Source of the DNA: Lentisphaerae bacterium WC36
GTDB taxonomy: Bacteria > Verrucomicrobiota > Lentisphaeria > Victivallales > SZUA-371
DNA length: 64,000 nt
Assembly: GCA_020683205.1 (NCBI GenBank)
Contig: CP085689.1
Coordinates: forward strand, 2,722,230 to 2,786,229
Direction of reading: 5' to 3'
Shown: positions 27,585 through 36,743 of the stretch, piece after piece
Numbering within the stretch: the first letter of the stretch is position 1
Layout: the number at the start of each line of letters is the position of its first letter
Notes under the pieces: generated by a model
What the model was told of the DNA's origin: nothing
Seen by the model: only the letters and a program-made list of their open reading frames with translations
Databases searched by the model: none
Position numbers and translations under genes: made by a program

Positions 27585-27601
27585 TTTAGTTGTCACGAAC
27601 C
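27585..27601 (-). repeat. Right terminal inverted repeat of the IS
   Basis: Read on the minus strand it is GGTTCGTGACAACTAAA, matching the left end at 15 of 17 positions. Confidence 0.85.
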
Positions 27602-27641
27602 TAAAAAATTTATGATTTAAAAAATAAAAAATTTTACAACA

Positions 27642-30600
27642 ATGTTATACTGTTTTACTCTTATATTATTAACAACTCCTCTAAAGGCGACAAATAATGA
27701 TAAAAAAATTGAATCGGCAATTTTAGCAGTTAAAGATATCATTAAAAATAATCCAAAAAAATATCCTAATGGGCAAGAATATTTGAAAAAACTACAAATA
27801 GGAGATAAAACCATTATTCGTGAAGCTTTACTAGCAAATCCAATTCTTGATTTTGACGAAATTATTGTAATAGAAAGAGAAAAAGATAACCCTGCGACCC
27901 CTGGCGCTGTCTATATTCAAACTGATGTTCCCAAAGATTTGAAATCTAATATTATTAAATTAACCAATTTACGTGGAAAAATTAAAAAACAAACAATTTT
28001 TTCTTCTGAAAAAAATGAAACCATTTCTGACATTGACATAAATTTTGAAAATAATAAAATTATGTTTACTAAAGTTGGAAGTCATAATCGTTGGCAAATT
28101 TTTGAATATAATTTAGTAAATAACAAACTTCAACAATTAACACCCAAACAGTACAGCGACTTTGATTCATTTGATAGTTGTTATCTACCTGACGGGAACA
28201 TTGTTTTTATGTCAACAGCCTCTTTTCAGGGGTTGCCGTGCGAATTTGGGCGTAAACCAATTGCATCCATGTATAAATTAAATCGTTCAACAAATTGCAT
28301 TAGACAATTAACATTTGACCAAGATAGCGACTGGAATCCTACAGTAATGGAAAGTGGACGCATATTATATACTCGCTGGGAATACTCTGACGTAACTCAT
28401 TATTTTTCACGAATAATAATGACAATGAATCCAGACGGGACAGATCAAAAAGGACATTATGGCTCAAATTCATATTGGCCAAATAGCACATATTTTGCTA
28501 AACCTATTCCTGGAGATGATAGTCAATTTATTGCCGTTGTCACTGGTCACCATACGTCTCGTGAAGGACGTTTAGTTTTATTTGATACCAAAAAAGGCCG
28601 TCATGAAACAAGTGGGGTTATTCAAGCAATTCCTGGGCGGAATAAAACAATTAAAAATGCAAAAAAAGACCATCTCTATAAATATCTTTGGCCAAAATTT
28701 TTAAATCCACAGCCATTAGGCACTAATCATAATGATGGGGCAGGAAAATATTTTATTGTATCAGGTAAATTATCGGCTCAATCTCCTTGGGGAATTTACC
28801 TAGTAGATATCTTTGACAATATAATACCTATCACACAAGGAGAATTCTTTTTTGAACCAATACCAGTAAACAAAAAGAAAAAACCTTATGTAATTCCTAA
28901 TAAAGTTGATTTAAATTCAAAAACTGCAACATTCTTTATCAATGACATTTATGCGGGGCAAGGATTAATTGATATTCCACGAGATAGTGTAAAATCATTA
29001 CGTATTTTTGAATATGATTTCGCTTATATGCATAGTGGAACAGCTCAAGCAATTGGCATGGAATGTGGCTGGGATGTTAAAAGAATTTTAGGCACTGTTT
29101 CTGTTGAAAAAGATGGCTCCGCCATGTTTACAGGGCCAGCAAATACTCCAATTGCAGTACAACCTCTTAATAAAGATGGACAAGCATTGCAATTAATGAA
29201 AAGTTGGATGGTTGCAATGCCTGGAGAAACATTAACATGTGTTGGTTGTCATGAAAACCAAAATGAAACGGTAAAAGTAAAACGTTCAATCGCCTCAACA
29301 AAAGTTCCTCAACAAATTAGAAAGTGGTATGGAGATGTCCGAGGATTTAGTTTCAAAAATGAAATCCAAAACACTGTTTTAGATAAATATTGCATAGCCT
29401 GTCACAATGGAAAAGATCGCACAATTCCTGATTTTAAAAATCAAGAATTTGTTAAAATTCCAGAATTAGCGGCGGACAATATTAAAATGCCTATTTCCTA
29501 TTTAAATTTACATCCATTTGTTCGTCGCCCAGGTACAGAAAATGACAACCACATGGATTATCCATTAGAATATAATGCCTCTACCAGTGAATTAGTACGT
29601 ATTTTAAAAAAGGGACACCACAATGTCCAATTATCAAATGAAGCTTGGGATCGTTTATATACTTGGATTGATTTAAATGTTCCATATAACGGCAGTTGGG
29701 AAGAAGCGCATCGATATGCTTTTAGTAACTGGGCTGGTTCAAAATCAATAAAGCACCAAAATGAGCAAATGAAAAAACATTTGAAGGCAAGAAAAAAATA
29801 TGCAAAACTGTTTGCTAATAAGACCCTTGATGGATATGGCAAGGCCATTGAACATTCAAGTACAGCCCAAGCTATAAAACCGATCAAACTTCCCTATTAT
29901 AATGATAATCTAAAAGTTGTTAAACTTAAAATTCCGAAAAAATTAGAACGCTTAACATTCAATGTCGAAGGTGAAAAAATTGAATTTGTAAAGCTTCCAA
30001 CCGGAAAATTTATTATGGGGTCAAAAAATGAAACGGTTCAAGAATATCCAAGAGCTATCATTGAAATAAAACAACCATTTTTTATGGCTACAACAGAGGT
30101 ATCAAATGCATTATATGCAAAATTCGACAAAACACATGACAGTCGTTATTATCCGCGACTAAGCGCCAATCAAGAAGATAGAGGTTGGCCATTAAATAAA
30201 AAAGAACAACCAGTTGTTAGGGTTAGTTTTCATGAGGCAATGGCTTTTTGTAACTGGTTAAGTGAAAAAATTGGTAGACAAGTAACAATACCTACGGAAG
30301 CACAGTGGGAATGGGCTGCAAGAGCGGGTTCTCAATCCGATATGTTTTATGGAACTAAAGAGGATGATTTTAGCCAATATGCTAATTTAGCTGATTATAA
30401 TCTACGTTGGTTTGGAGTGCCTCATGGCAAACCACATAAAAAAGAAAAAGTAAGCGATTACTGTTCATGGCTGCCACGTATAAAAAAAGTTAATGACAAC
30501 TTTCAATTATCGGCTAAACCCAAATCATATAACCCAAACCAGTTCGGATTATATGATATGATTGGTAATGTAGCAGAATGGACACGAAGCAAATTCTTGC

Positions 30601-30788
30601 CATATCCATACAATGACAATGATAATCGTAATACTCCATTGATTGCTAAAAATACGCAAACATCAATGGTTATTCGTGGTGGAAGTTGGATTACTAGACC
30701 TAAATATGCTACGAGCAGTTATCGTTACGGTTATAAATGTTATCAAAAAGTTTTTGACGTTGGAATAAGGTTAATAATTGAAGATTAA
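27642..30788 (+). CDS. Large exported HzsA-like protein with haem-binding motifs and FGE domain
   Basis: A 1048-residue protein. It starts with a short hydrophobic export signal (MLYCFTLILLTTPLKA), then a TolB-like beta-propeller region (about 60-450) with the HYGSNSYWPNSTYF and GHHTSREGRLVLFD segments seen in proteins annotated as hydrazine-synthase-alpha-like. Two CxxCH motifs follow (C533-x-x-C536-H537 and C584-x-x-C587-H588), suggesting covalent haem. Residues about 775-1048 form a formylglycine-generating-enzyme (SUMF1) domain: GKFIMGSKNE, PTEAQWEWAARAG, YDMIGNVAEW, VIRGGSWI. Such fusions are common in PVC bacteria; biochemistry unknown, and hydrazine synthesis should not be inferred. 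No good ribosome-binding site precedes the ATG, and an IS ends 39 bases upstream. Confidence 0.85.
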   Translation: MLYCFTLILLTTPLKATNNDKKIESAILAVKDIIKNNPKKYPNGQEYLKKLQIGDKTIIREALLANPILDFDEIIVIEREKDNPATPGAVYIQTDVPKDLKSNIIKLTNLRGKIKKQTIFSSEKNETISDIDINFENNKIMFTKVGSHNRWQIFEYNLVNNKLQQLTPKQYSDFDSFDSCYLPDGNIVFMSTASFQGLPCEFGRKPIASMYKLNRSTNCIRQLTFDQDSDWNPTVMESGRILYTRWEYSDVTHYFSRIIMTMNPDGTDQKGHYGSNSYWPNSTYFAKPIPGDDSQFIAVVTGHHTSREGRLVLFDTKKGRHETSGVIQAIPGRNKTIKNAKKDHLYKYLWPKFLNPQPLGTNHNDGAGKYFIVSGKLSAQSPWGIYLVDIFDNIIPITQGEFFFEPIPVNKKKKPYVIPNKVDLNSKTATFFINDIYAGQGLIDIPRDSVKSLRIFEYDFAYMHSGTAQAIGMECGWDVKRILGTVSVEKDGSAMFTGPANTPIAVQPLNKDGQALQLMKSWMVAMPGETLTCVGCHENQNETVKVKRSIASTKVPQQIRKWYGDVRGFSFKNEIQNTVLDKYCIACHNGKDRTIPDFKNQEFVKIPELAADNIKMPISYLNLHPFVRRPGTENDNHMDYPLEYNASTSELVRILKKGHHNVQLSNEAWDRLYTWIDLNVPYNGSWEEAHRYAFSNWAGSKSIKHQNEQMKKHLKARKKYAKLFANKTLDGYGKAIEHSSTAQAIKPIKLPYYNDNLKVVKLKIPKKLERLTFNVEGEKIEFVKLPTGKFIMGSKNETVQEYPRAIIEIKQPFFMATTEVSNALYAKFDKTHDSRYYPRLSANQEDRGWPLNKKEQPVVRVSFHEAMAFCNWLSEKIGRQVTIPTEAQWEWAARAGSQSDMFYGTKEDDFSQYANLADYNLRWFGVPHGKPHKKEKVSDYCSWLPRIKKVNDNFQLSAKPKSYNPNQFGLYDMIGNVAEWTRSKFLPYPYNDNDNRNTPLIAKNTQTSMVIRGGSWITRPKYATSSYRYGYKCYQKVFDVGIRLIIED

Positions 30789-30802
30789 TAGCAATTTTTA
30801 AA

Positions 30803-31012
30803 TCATAACTTATTTTTTTGCATTGGGCGTACTAGGTTTAATTTTTCAACTTTACGCTCTTTTTTAAAATTATCATGTTGACGATTAAAGTTACGCATTT
30901 TACGTTGCGCTTCAGCTATTTGCTTATATTGTTCTTCTAACGATGGCTTTTCTTCCACAGCACAGCCCGAAGCCAAAATAAAAAAGCTCAATATTAAAAA
31001 TAGTTTATACAT
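30803..31012 (-). CDS. Small lipoprotein
   Basis: A 69-residue protein with signal peptide and lipobox LASGC (Cys at about 17), followed by a short, highly charged helix (EEQYKQIAEAQRKMRNFNRQ) rich in Lys and Arg. I use the ATG at 31012, which has GGGGGA 6 bases upstream; an in-frame TTG lies further up. Function unknown. Convergent with the HzsA-like gene. Confidence 0.7.
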   Translation of the reverse strand: MYKLFLILSFFILASGCAVEEKPSLEEQYKQIAEAQRKMRNFNRQHDNFKKERKVEKLNLVRPMQKNKL

Positions 31013-31152
31013 TATTATTCCCCCTAGCAAATCAGAATTTATTAATAATCAAAATACTTTTTAAATTACTCTATAAACAATCAAAATACAAATCGATTTT
31101 TATTGGGAAATAGTTACAAATACCATACTGCTTTCACTTTCATCCATGTAAC

Positions 31153-31193
31153 AAAAATAAAAAAGTACTTCTGAAAAAATATTCAGAAGTACT
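31153..31193 (-). terminator. Terminator after hcp
   Basis: AGTACTTCTGAA (31164-31175) pairs perfectly with TTCAGAAGTACT (31182-31193). The minus-strand side continues into a T run (A run at 31153-31163). It stands 38 bases after the hcp stop. The gap 31013-31152 holds nothing else I can support. Confidence 0.88.
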
Positions 31194-31231
31194 CAATATA
31201 GAGGTGATAGTAATCTCTTTTTTTAAAACTT

Positions 31232-32932
31232 TTATTCGCCTAAGCAGGCTTTTAAGTCACTATCCACATCACTAATCGGGGCAATTTGGAACTTTTCAAC
31301 TAAAATATTTAGCAGATTTGGGCTCACAAACGCTGGTAATGATGGACCTAACTTAATATTTTTAACACCTAAATGCAATAAACTTAATAAAATGCACACA
31401 GCTTTTTGCTCATACCATGATAAAATGAAACTCAGTGGTAAATCATTTAACTCACAATCAAATGCTTCAGCTAATGCCATCGCAATTTTCACTGCTGAAT
31501 ATGCATCATTACATTGACCTACGTCTAAAAGTCTTGGAATTCCACCAATGTTGCCAAATTCTAATTTATTAAAACGATATTTTCCACATGCTAAAGTTAA
31601 AATAACACAATCCTCAGGCACTTTTTCAGCGAATTCAGTGTAGTAATTTCTTCCTGATTTTGCACCGTCACAGCCTCCAATTAAGAAGAAATGCTTAATA
31701 TCACCAGCTTTTACTGCGTCAACTACTGCTCCAGCCACTCCTAATACTGCATTATGACCAAAACCAATTGTAATATTTTTTTCTTCTTCATCAGTTGTGA
31801 ATCCTTCACTTGCTAATGCTGCATTAATGACTGGTGTAAAATCTTTCTTTTCATCAATATGAACGATATTTGGATACTGAACTAACCCCGTAGTGAAAAT
31901 ACGATTTTCATAACTTGCTAATGGGCGTTGAATACAGTTTGTTGTCATTAAAATAGCTCCAGGAAATGCTGCAAACTCTTTATTTTGATCCTGCCATGCA
32001 CCACCATAATTACCAACTAAATGAGAATATTTTTTCAATTCTGGGTATGCATTACATGGTAACATTTCACCATGAGTATAGATATTAATTCCTAAACCTT
32101 CAGTTTGTTTTAATAATAATTCTAAATCTAATAAATCATGCCCTGAAACTAAAATTGCTTTACCTTTTACCGCACTAACTTTTACTTGAGTTGGCTCTGG
32201 ATGTCCATATTTATCAGTATTTGCTTGATCAAGAAGAGCCATAACAGTTATATTTACTTCACCACATTTTAAATTCATTGCTAACAATTCATTTAAATCA
32301 GTTGGATCATTAGCTAAGAAACTTAATGCTTCATGGAAAAACGCGTAAACTGAATCATCGTCATAACCTAAAACATGCGCATGGTCAGCGTAAGCAGCTG
32401 TTCCTTTTAAACCATACATTAAAAGCTCTGAAGCTGAAGTTACATCTTCACCTAAACCTTTAATTTTTGCTAAAATTCCAATTGAAGAACCTTGAGCTTG
32501 ACATGCATCAATATTTTCACCAACCTTAAATTGCGCAGGTCCAGTCAATTCAGCGGCATTCTCAACTTCTCTTAAATAAACGTTTTTCGCTTCATTTTTT
32601 AATGTTTCTAACTCTTTAATTTGATTATATAGATCATTGGCATCAAAATTTACATTCGTAACTGTTGAAAACAATGCTTTTACTACAGCAACATCATATT
32701 TGCGATTTGTTAAATTGTTTTGATTTAAAATATGTGCGTACTGTGATAAGCCTTTTGCAACATAAACTAACACATCTTGCATTGCCGCTGTAGCAGGATC
32801 TTTACCACATACGCCAAAAGTAGTACATGCAGTGTCACCACACTTTTGTTCACATTGATAACAATACATTGCTGATTCATTGCTTTTTGAATTGTCCTTC
32901 TTGTCTCTTTTAAAAATTTTTTTGAAAACCAT
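31232..32932 (-). CDS. hcp: Hybrid cluster protein (hydroxylamine/NO reductase)
   Basis: Hcp, an iron-sulfur protein with a [4Fe-2O-2S]-type hybrid cluster that reduces hydroxylamine and NO, protecting anaerobes from nitrosative stress. The proximal cluster motif MYCYQCEQKCGDTACTTFGVC has the C-x2-C-x8-C-x5-C spacing. Hybrid-cluster ligand regions visible include GHDLLDLELLLKQT, NCIQRPLASYENR, GCDGAKSGRNYYTEF and LACGKYRFNKLEFG. I place the start at the ATG at 32932, 8 bases after AGAGGA; the first 20 or so residues are a basic Lys-rich extension not normal for Hcp. It lies downstream of an Rrf2 regulator and shares an operator motif with it. Confidence 0.94.
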   Translation of the reverse strand: MVFKKIFKRDKKDNSKSNESAMYCYQCEQKCGDTACTTFGVCGKDPATAAMQDVLVYVAKGLSQYAHILNQNNLTNRKYDVAVVKALFSTVTNVNFDANDLYNQIKELETLKNEAKNVYLREVENAAELTGPAQFKVGENIDACQAQGSSIGILAKIKGLGEDVTSASELLMYGLKGTAAYADHAHVLGYDDDSVYAFFHEALSFLANDPTDLNELLAMNLKCGEVNITVMALLDQANTDKYGHPEPTQVKVSAVKGKAILVSGHDLLDLELLLKQTEGLGINIYTHGEMLPCNAYPELKKYSHLVGNYGGAWQDQNKEFAAFPGAILMTTNCIQRPLASYENRIFTTGLVQYPNIVHIDEKKDFTPVINAALASEGFTTDEEEKNITIGFGHNAVLGVAGAVVDAVKAGDIKHFFLIGGCDGAKSGRNYYTEFAEKVPEDCVILTLACGKYRFNKLEFGNIGGIPRLLDVGQCNDAYSAVKIAMALAEAFDCELNDLPLSFILSWYEQKAVCILLSLLHLGVKNIKLGPSLPAFVSPNLLNILVEKFQIAPISDVDSDLKACLGE

Positions 32933-32956
32933 TGTCATATTCCTCTTTGTTTTATT

Positions 32957-32974
32957 ATGGTACTTGAATACCAT
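32957..32974 (-). promoter_or_regulatory. Rrf2-type operator upstream of hcp
   Basis: A palindrome ATGGTA-N6-TACCAT (arms 32957-32962 and 32969-32974), 25 bases before the chosen hcp start. The same arms with the same spacing recur upstream of the Rrf2 gene, along with the flanking ATAATAA. Probable binding site of the adjacent Rrf2 protein. Confidence 0.7.
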
Positions 32975-33031
32975 TTTTAAATTTTAAAACTTTTTGTTAT
33001 GCTATACTTTTAAATTGATTCTTAATTTTTA

Positions 33032-33442
33032 TTAACTATTTTTGGCAACGTCTGCTAATGTACGAGTGGCTAATTCATAAGCAATTTGTTCATTAGTTTT
33101 GCCAATTAATTCACCCATCAAACAACATTTTTCTTCACATAATGTTTCATTTAATAAACATTTTGGAGAATAATATTTTCCTTCAATTGCTTCAAAAATT
33201 TCTAACAATGTAATATCTTCTTTTGGTCTAGCTAAACGGCTCCCACCTTTTGGACCTCTTGTTGACTCAACCAAATTTGCATTATTTAATCTTTGAATCA
33301 CTTTCGCTAAATGTGTTGCCGAAGCATCTAATTTTTTAGCAATATCTTTAGTTGTTAAAATGCCATTTTCGTTAAGTGCCATCAATAGCATCGAATGCAT
33401 TGCTAATGAAACCCCTTCTGAAATTTTTACAAATGTTGACAT
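33032..33442 (-). CDS. Rrf2-family iron-sulfur regulator (NsrR-like)
   Basis: A 136-residue Rrf2-family winged-helix repressor. The helix-turn-helix is at about 28-60 (TTKDIAKKLDASATHLAKVIQRL), the wing GPKGGSRLARP at 63-73, and the cluster-binding cysteines are C95, C102, C106 and C107 (C-x6-C-x3-C-C). This spacing differs from E. coli NsrR (C-x4-C-x5-C) but is in the right place for a redox or NO-sensing cluster. It precedes hcp, the usual NO-responsive target, and both promoters carry the same palindrome, so it likely represses itself and hcp until NO or oxidants damage the cluster. Confidence 0.9.
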   Translation of the reverse strand: MSTFVKISEGVSLAMHSMLLMALNENGILTTKDIAKKLDASATHLAKVIQRLNNANLVESTRGPKGGSRLARPKEDITLLEIFEAIEGKYYSPKCLLNETLCEEKCCLMGELIGKTNEQIAYELATRTLADVAKNS

Positions 33443-33469
33443 ATTAAATCACTCCGTTTTATCTTATTA

Positions 33470-33487
33470 TGGTACTACAATACCACA
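33470..33487 (-). promoter_or_regulatory. Rrf2-type operator upstream of the regulator gene
   Basis: ATGGTA-N6-TACCAC (33470-33475 and 33482-33487): same arms and spacing as the hcp site with one mismatch. It covers the -10 element of the candidate promoter, as expected for autorepression. Confidence 0.7.
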
Positions 33488-33506
33488 ATACATTATCACA
33501 GTCAAG
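33478..33506 (-). promoter_or_regulatory. Promoter of the Rrf2 gene
   Basis: On the minus strand TTGACT (33506-33501), a 17-base spacer and TATTGT (33483-33478). The -10 lies inside the operator palindrome. Confidence 0.6.
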
Positions 33507-33601
33507 ACATTTTCTTAAAAAAATGAAAAAAAATTATGAATTCTTTGAATTTTATAGATAAAAGCACTAATTTAAATCAACCAACAAGGAGGAGAAATAT
33601 T

Positions 33602-35137
33602 ATGCAGTTTTCAAAAAAAGTTAATTCATTGATTATATTTTTTGGACTATTTATTTTTTTAATTACTATATTTTTAGTGACTTTACTCATGTGGGATATA
33701 GAATGCAATATAAGCAATGATAAATTATTGAAAATTGGCATTGCAACAAATGAACAAGATTTTTTAGCAACCTATCCTATTAAAAAATCTGAAAATAAAA
33801 ACGTTAATTTATTTAATCAAATTATAACGCTCACAAAACGCAGAAATTATCACTTTATGTTCATTAATACCAAAAATGAACTACATAACATTGCTGAAAA
33901 AATTCTACTTGATGGAGCAAATAAAAAAAATAAATTATTTTTGGAGGAAATTAATAAATTTTGCCATCACGTCGAAAAACTTCCTACCACGGGACCTTAT
34001 GTTTTCATTGAGAACATGAAATCAATTGATAATCATCACGCTTTGAGTGAAAATATTGAAATTGCATTTGAAAATGCCTTGCTAAATAATAATGCAAATG
34101 ATGCATTCAAGTATCTTTTTATAATGAAAAAGATAAACGATTATGGCAAAAATAATTACATGAACAACTTTGGGTATTTTTCGAGGCTAAGTTACAAAAG
34201 AGCATTGCAATTATATTTGAGTAAATTTCCTATTTCACAGCAACAGTTACAAAAATTGACTAATAATAACTGGAAACCAACCACTACTGAAATAATGAAA
34301 AAGTTTAAAATTAACTCAAGTATGTCACTCATTAATTTTTATAAATTTTCAAAGACCAATTTAAATAAAGTATCAAATAATGCACTCGAGAAAATTTTTC
34401 CAAAAACTTTCAATATTCTAGGAAAACACAAATATGTGTATTATCTCTTGAGAAAGTATTTCTTTTTGCGCATTCCAAAGTTTAGAGCAGAGCTTGCCAA
34501 CGTATTTATGAAAACAAACAATCTTTTAGAAAAGAAATTGACAACAAATACTTTTGATATTAAAACTTTCTCTATGTCAAAAAATTTAAATGATTTTGAA
34601 AAACAATTTTTTAAAAATTCAAGAATGACAATTCTAGACATTGTATTTGCAGCGACACAACAACGTTGCTTGGATATTGCAATAGCAATAGAAAAATATA
34701 AACTTAAATATCAGCACAAACCGCAACAATTAACTGAATTAGTACCAGAGTTTTTAACTGCGGAGCAAATCAAAACCTTTAGAGGAAACGAATTCAAATA
34801 TCAAACAGAAAATATTGATTTTTCAACATTATACCCTACAGCTACTAATCCTGAAATTGACCAACAAATAATTATAGAAATTAAGGATTATTTGACTAAA
34901 AAATTAGCTAAAAAATTAAAAACAAGTGACAAAAAAATACTAAAACAAGCTGTCGAAAAGGAGTTTGACAATATACTCAATAATGCTTCTACTGACGCAG
35001 AAATTAGGAAAATAGCCCATAGTCACAAAATTAAAAACTATAAAAAAATAACAAAATCAGGATCAGGTTATCGAATTTATAGCAATGATATTACAATTTG
35101 GAATAGAAAAATTGATTTCAAAGTTCAAGATAAATAA
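33602..35137 (+). CDS. Membrane-anchored protein, tandem paralogue 1 of 3
   Basis: A 511-residue protein with one N-terminal membrane segment (about 9-32) and a large extracytoplasmic, Lys/Asn-rich, mostly helical domain. I use the ATG at 33602, 8 bases after AAGGAGGAG; an in-frame ATG at 33536 lacks a ribosome-binding site. Shared with the next two proteins: KIGIATNEQDF after the anchor, the IAIEKYKLKYQHKPQQLTEL-VPEFL block at about 365-390, F-K-Y just after it, and SGYRIYSND at the end. The 'ELVPEFL...F.Y' block resembles segments repeated across PVC hypothetical proteins. No function known. Confidence 0.75.
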   Translation: MQFSKKVNSLIIFFGLFIFLITIFLVTLLMWDIECNISNDKLLKIGIATNEQDFLATYPIKKSENKNVNLFNQIITLTKRRNYHFMFINTKNELHNIAEKILLDGANKKNKLFLEEINKFCHHVEKLPTTGPYVFIENMKSIDNHHALSENIEIAFENALLNNNANDAFKYLFIMKKINDYGKNNYMNNFGYFSRLSYKRALQLYLSKFPISQQQLQKLTNNNWKPTTTEIMKKFKINSSMSLINFYKFSKTNLNKVSNNALEKIFPKTFNILGKHKYVYYLLRKYFFLRIPKFRAELANVFMKTNNLLEKKLTTNTFDIKTFSMSKNLNDFEKQFFKNSRMTILDIVFAATQQRCLDIAIAIEKYKLKYQHKPQQLTELVPEFLTAEQIKTFRGNEFKYQTENIDFSTLYPTATNPEIDQQIIIEIKDYLTKKLAKKLKTSDKKILKQAVEKEFDNILNNASTDAEIRKIAHSHKIKNYKKITKSGSGYRIYSNDITIWNRKIDFKVQDK

Positions 35138-35193
35138 AATAATATAGTTTAAAATTTAAATCATTAATATTTTCAATAGAGAGGCAGTAATTT

Positions 35194-36732
35194 ATGAAAA
35201 ATAAAAAATTAGTTTTTGTTCTTAGTTCAATTGCAGTAGTATTTATCGTATTTAGTAGCCTATTAGCTATGCACCAATATTATAGCAAAAAAAATTATCA
35301 AGAAACACTAAAAGACCTCCAAAAAGTTGGCATTGCAACTGATTGTGAAAAACTTTATAATCTGTACCCATCAACAAAAGGCCATGACGACAATGCTTTT
35401 GAATTTAATAAGCTAATTAACTCAGTTCCAGATTCTAAATTTGATCATTTATTTATTGTTGGCACTTATGGAAATAAAATTCGCTATGACCACTACGGAT
35501 TCCTATCTTCAGATGTCGCTAAACGCCAAAAGTCGCTTGATAAAATTGTTGCATTTACGAAAAAAGTTGATTCTATCAACAGTACTTTAATGGTCTTTTT
35601 TGAAGCCAAGGATTGCAACAACGTTGATATTAAAGCATTCCGACAATTAGGATATAATCTTCGTATGGCAATTATCAAAGCCTGCGTTAATAATGACCAA
35701 GAAAAAGCGTTCAAATATCTATTGACATTCAAAAAAATTGGTGCTTATTATGATAGTTTTTTTAAATTTTCATTTTTTGATATTTATTATAAGGAATACC
35801 ATAATGCATTGAAAGATTATTTTTTCTATTTTACTCCAACCGAATCGCAATTAAAGTCGTTAGCAGATTCAACTAATGTCACCAACAAATTTATTATTGA
35901 ACAATATCAAAAAAGTTTAACCGCAGGAATTCTTGAATATTCCATCCTTGAAAAAGAGGGTCTTAAAACCTTTTATAAATCTAATACGTATAATATGGTT
36001 CCATCTTTTTTGCGTGGTGTAACAGCTAATCTTTTATCAACTCAGCACGAGTATATTTTGAACGAATACTACCAAGCAGAATTAAAAAATTTCAATAAAA
36101 TGAAAAAAGATTTATCTGCTGGCAATTTTTCATATAGCAAAATGGATAAACATAGTGATATTCTTTTTCATAAATTATTTGGTTTTTCATTGCCATATGA
36201 TGTCAAACTGGGACACAACATGACAATAAAAAGACTCGGCAAAATTATGATTGCAATTGAACAATTTAAGCTAAAACACAAACGCAAGCCACAAAAGCTA
36301 ACGGAATTAGTACCAGAATTTTTAACTCAGAGACAAATTTTAACTTTACAAGGAAAACCGTTTAATTATGAACCAAATGAAGTTGAGGTTTTTCTTTATT
36401 CTAAGAAAGATAATCTTGACCAACTCGCTAAAACAAAAGAATTACTTCGTAAATATTTTACGAAAAAATTAGTATATACCGAACAAAATCCTCAAGGATT
36501 TAAAGATTATAAGCTAGTAATTGAAGCTGTTCGAAAAAAAATTGCTGACGTTTTGAAAAATGGCTCTGACGACATTGCTGTAATTGAAATAATCGAAAAT
36601 CAATCAATTCCGAAAAAAGAGCAGAAAAAATCAGGTTATAAAATTTCCACTGATGAAATCAAAAAAGCAACTGGTGATCTCAAAGAGATTTCTATAATTG
36701 TCATTGATAGAAAACAGAAACCTATTAAATAA
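35194..36732 (+). CDS. Membrane-anchored protein, tandem paralogue 2 of 3
   Basis: A 512-residue protein, 56 bases after paralogue 1, with the same plan: membrane anchor (about 5-27), KVGIATDCEKLYNLYPS, a helical domain, the block AIEQFKLKHKRKPQKL followed by TELVPEFL and FNYEPNEVEVF, a KKLVYTEQNPQGFKDY segment, and a final SGYKISTDE. TELVPEFLT is identical to paralogue 1; the KPFNYEPN region is closer to paralogue 3. Start supported by GAGAGG. Function unknown. Confidence 0.75.
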   Translation: MKNKKLVFVLSSIAVVFIVFSSLLAMHQYYSKKNYQETLKDLQKVGIATDCEKLYNLYPSTKGHDDNAFEFNKLINSVPDSKFDHLFIVGTYGNKIRYDHYGFLSSDVAKRQKSLDKIVAFTKKVDSINSTLMVFFEAKDCNNVDIKAFRQLGYNLRMAIIKACVNNDQEKAFKYLLTFKKIGAYYDSFFKFSFFDIYYKEYHNALKDYFFYFTPTESQLKSLADSTNVTNKFIIEQYQKSLTAGILEYSILEKEGLKTFYKSNTYNMVPSFLRGVTANLLSTQHEYILNEYYQAELKNFNKMKKDLSAGNFSYSKMDKHSDILFHKLFGFSLPYDVKLGHNMTIKRLGKIMIAIEQFKLKHKRKPQKLTELVPEFLTQRQILTLQGKPFNYEPNEVEVFLYSKKDNLDQLAKTKELLRKYFTKKLVYTEQNPQGFKDYKLVIEAVRKKIADVLKNGSDDIAVIEIIENQSIPKKEQKKSGYKISTDEIKKATGDLKEISIIVIDRKQKPIK

Positions 36733-36743
36733 CGAATAAAACT

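Larger units (their letters stand above)
26862..27602 (-). mobile_element. IS1595-family (IS1016-type) insertion sequence
   Basis: A complete 741-base element: one transposase gene flanked by near-perfect terminal inverted repeats (15 of 17 bases). The target-site duplication cannot be read reliably because both ends abut A-runs (26854-26861 and 27603-27608), although TAAAAAA occurs on both sides. It sits between the PFK gene and the HzsA-like gene, its right end only 39 bases before the latter's start codon. Confidence 0.85.

Noticed and set aside
26854-27610. Readable target-site duplication of the IS
   Set aside because: Both flanks are runs of A, so any repeat there could be chance.
27642-30788. 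True hydrazine synthase subunit
   Set aside because: Only a general similarity to HzsA-like proteins is visible; no neighbouring anammox genes.
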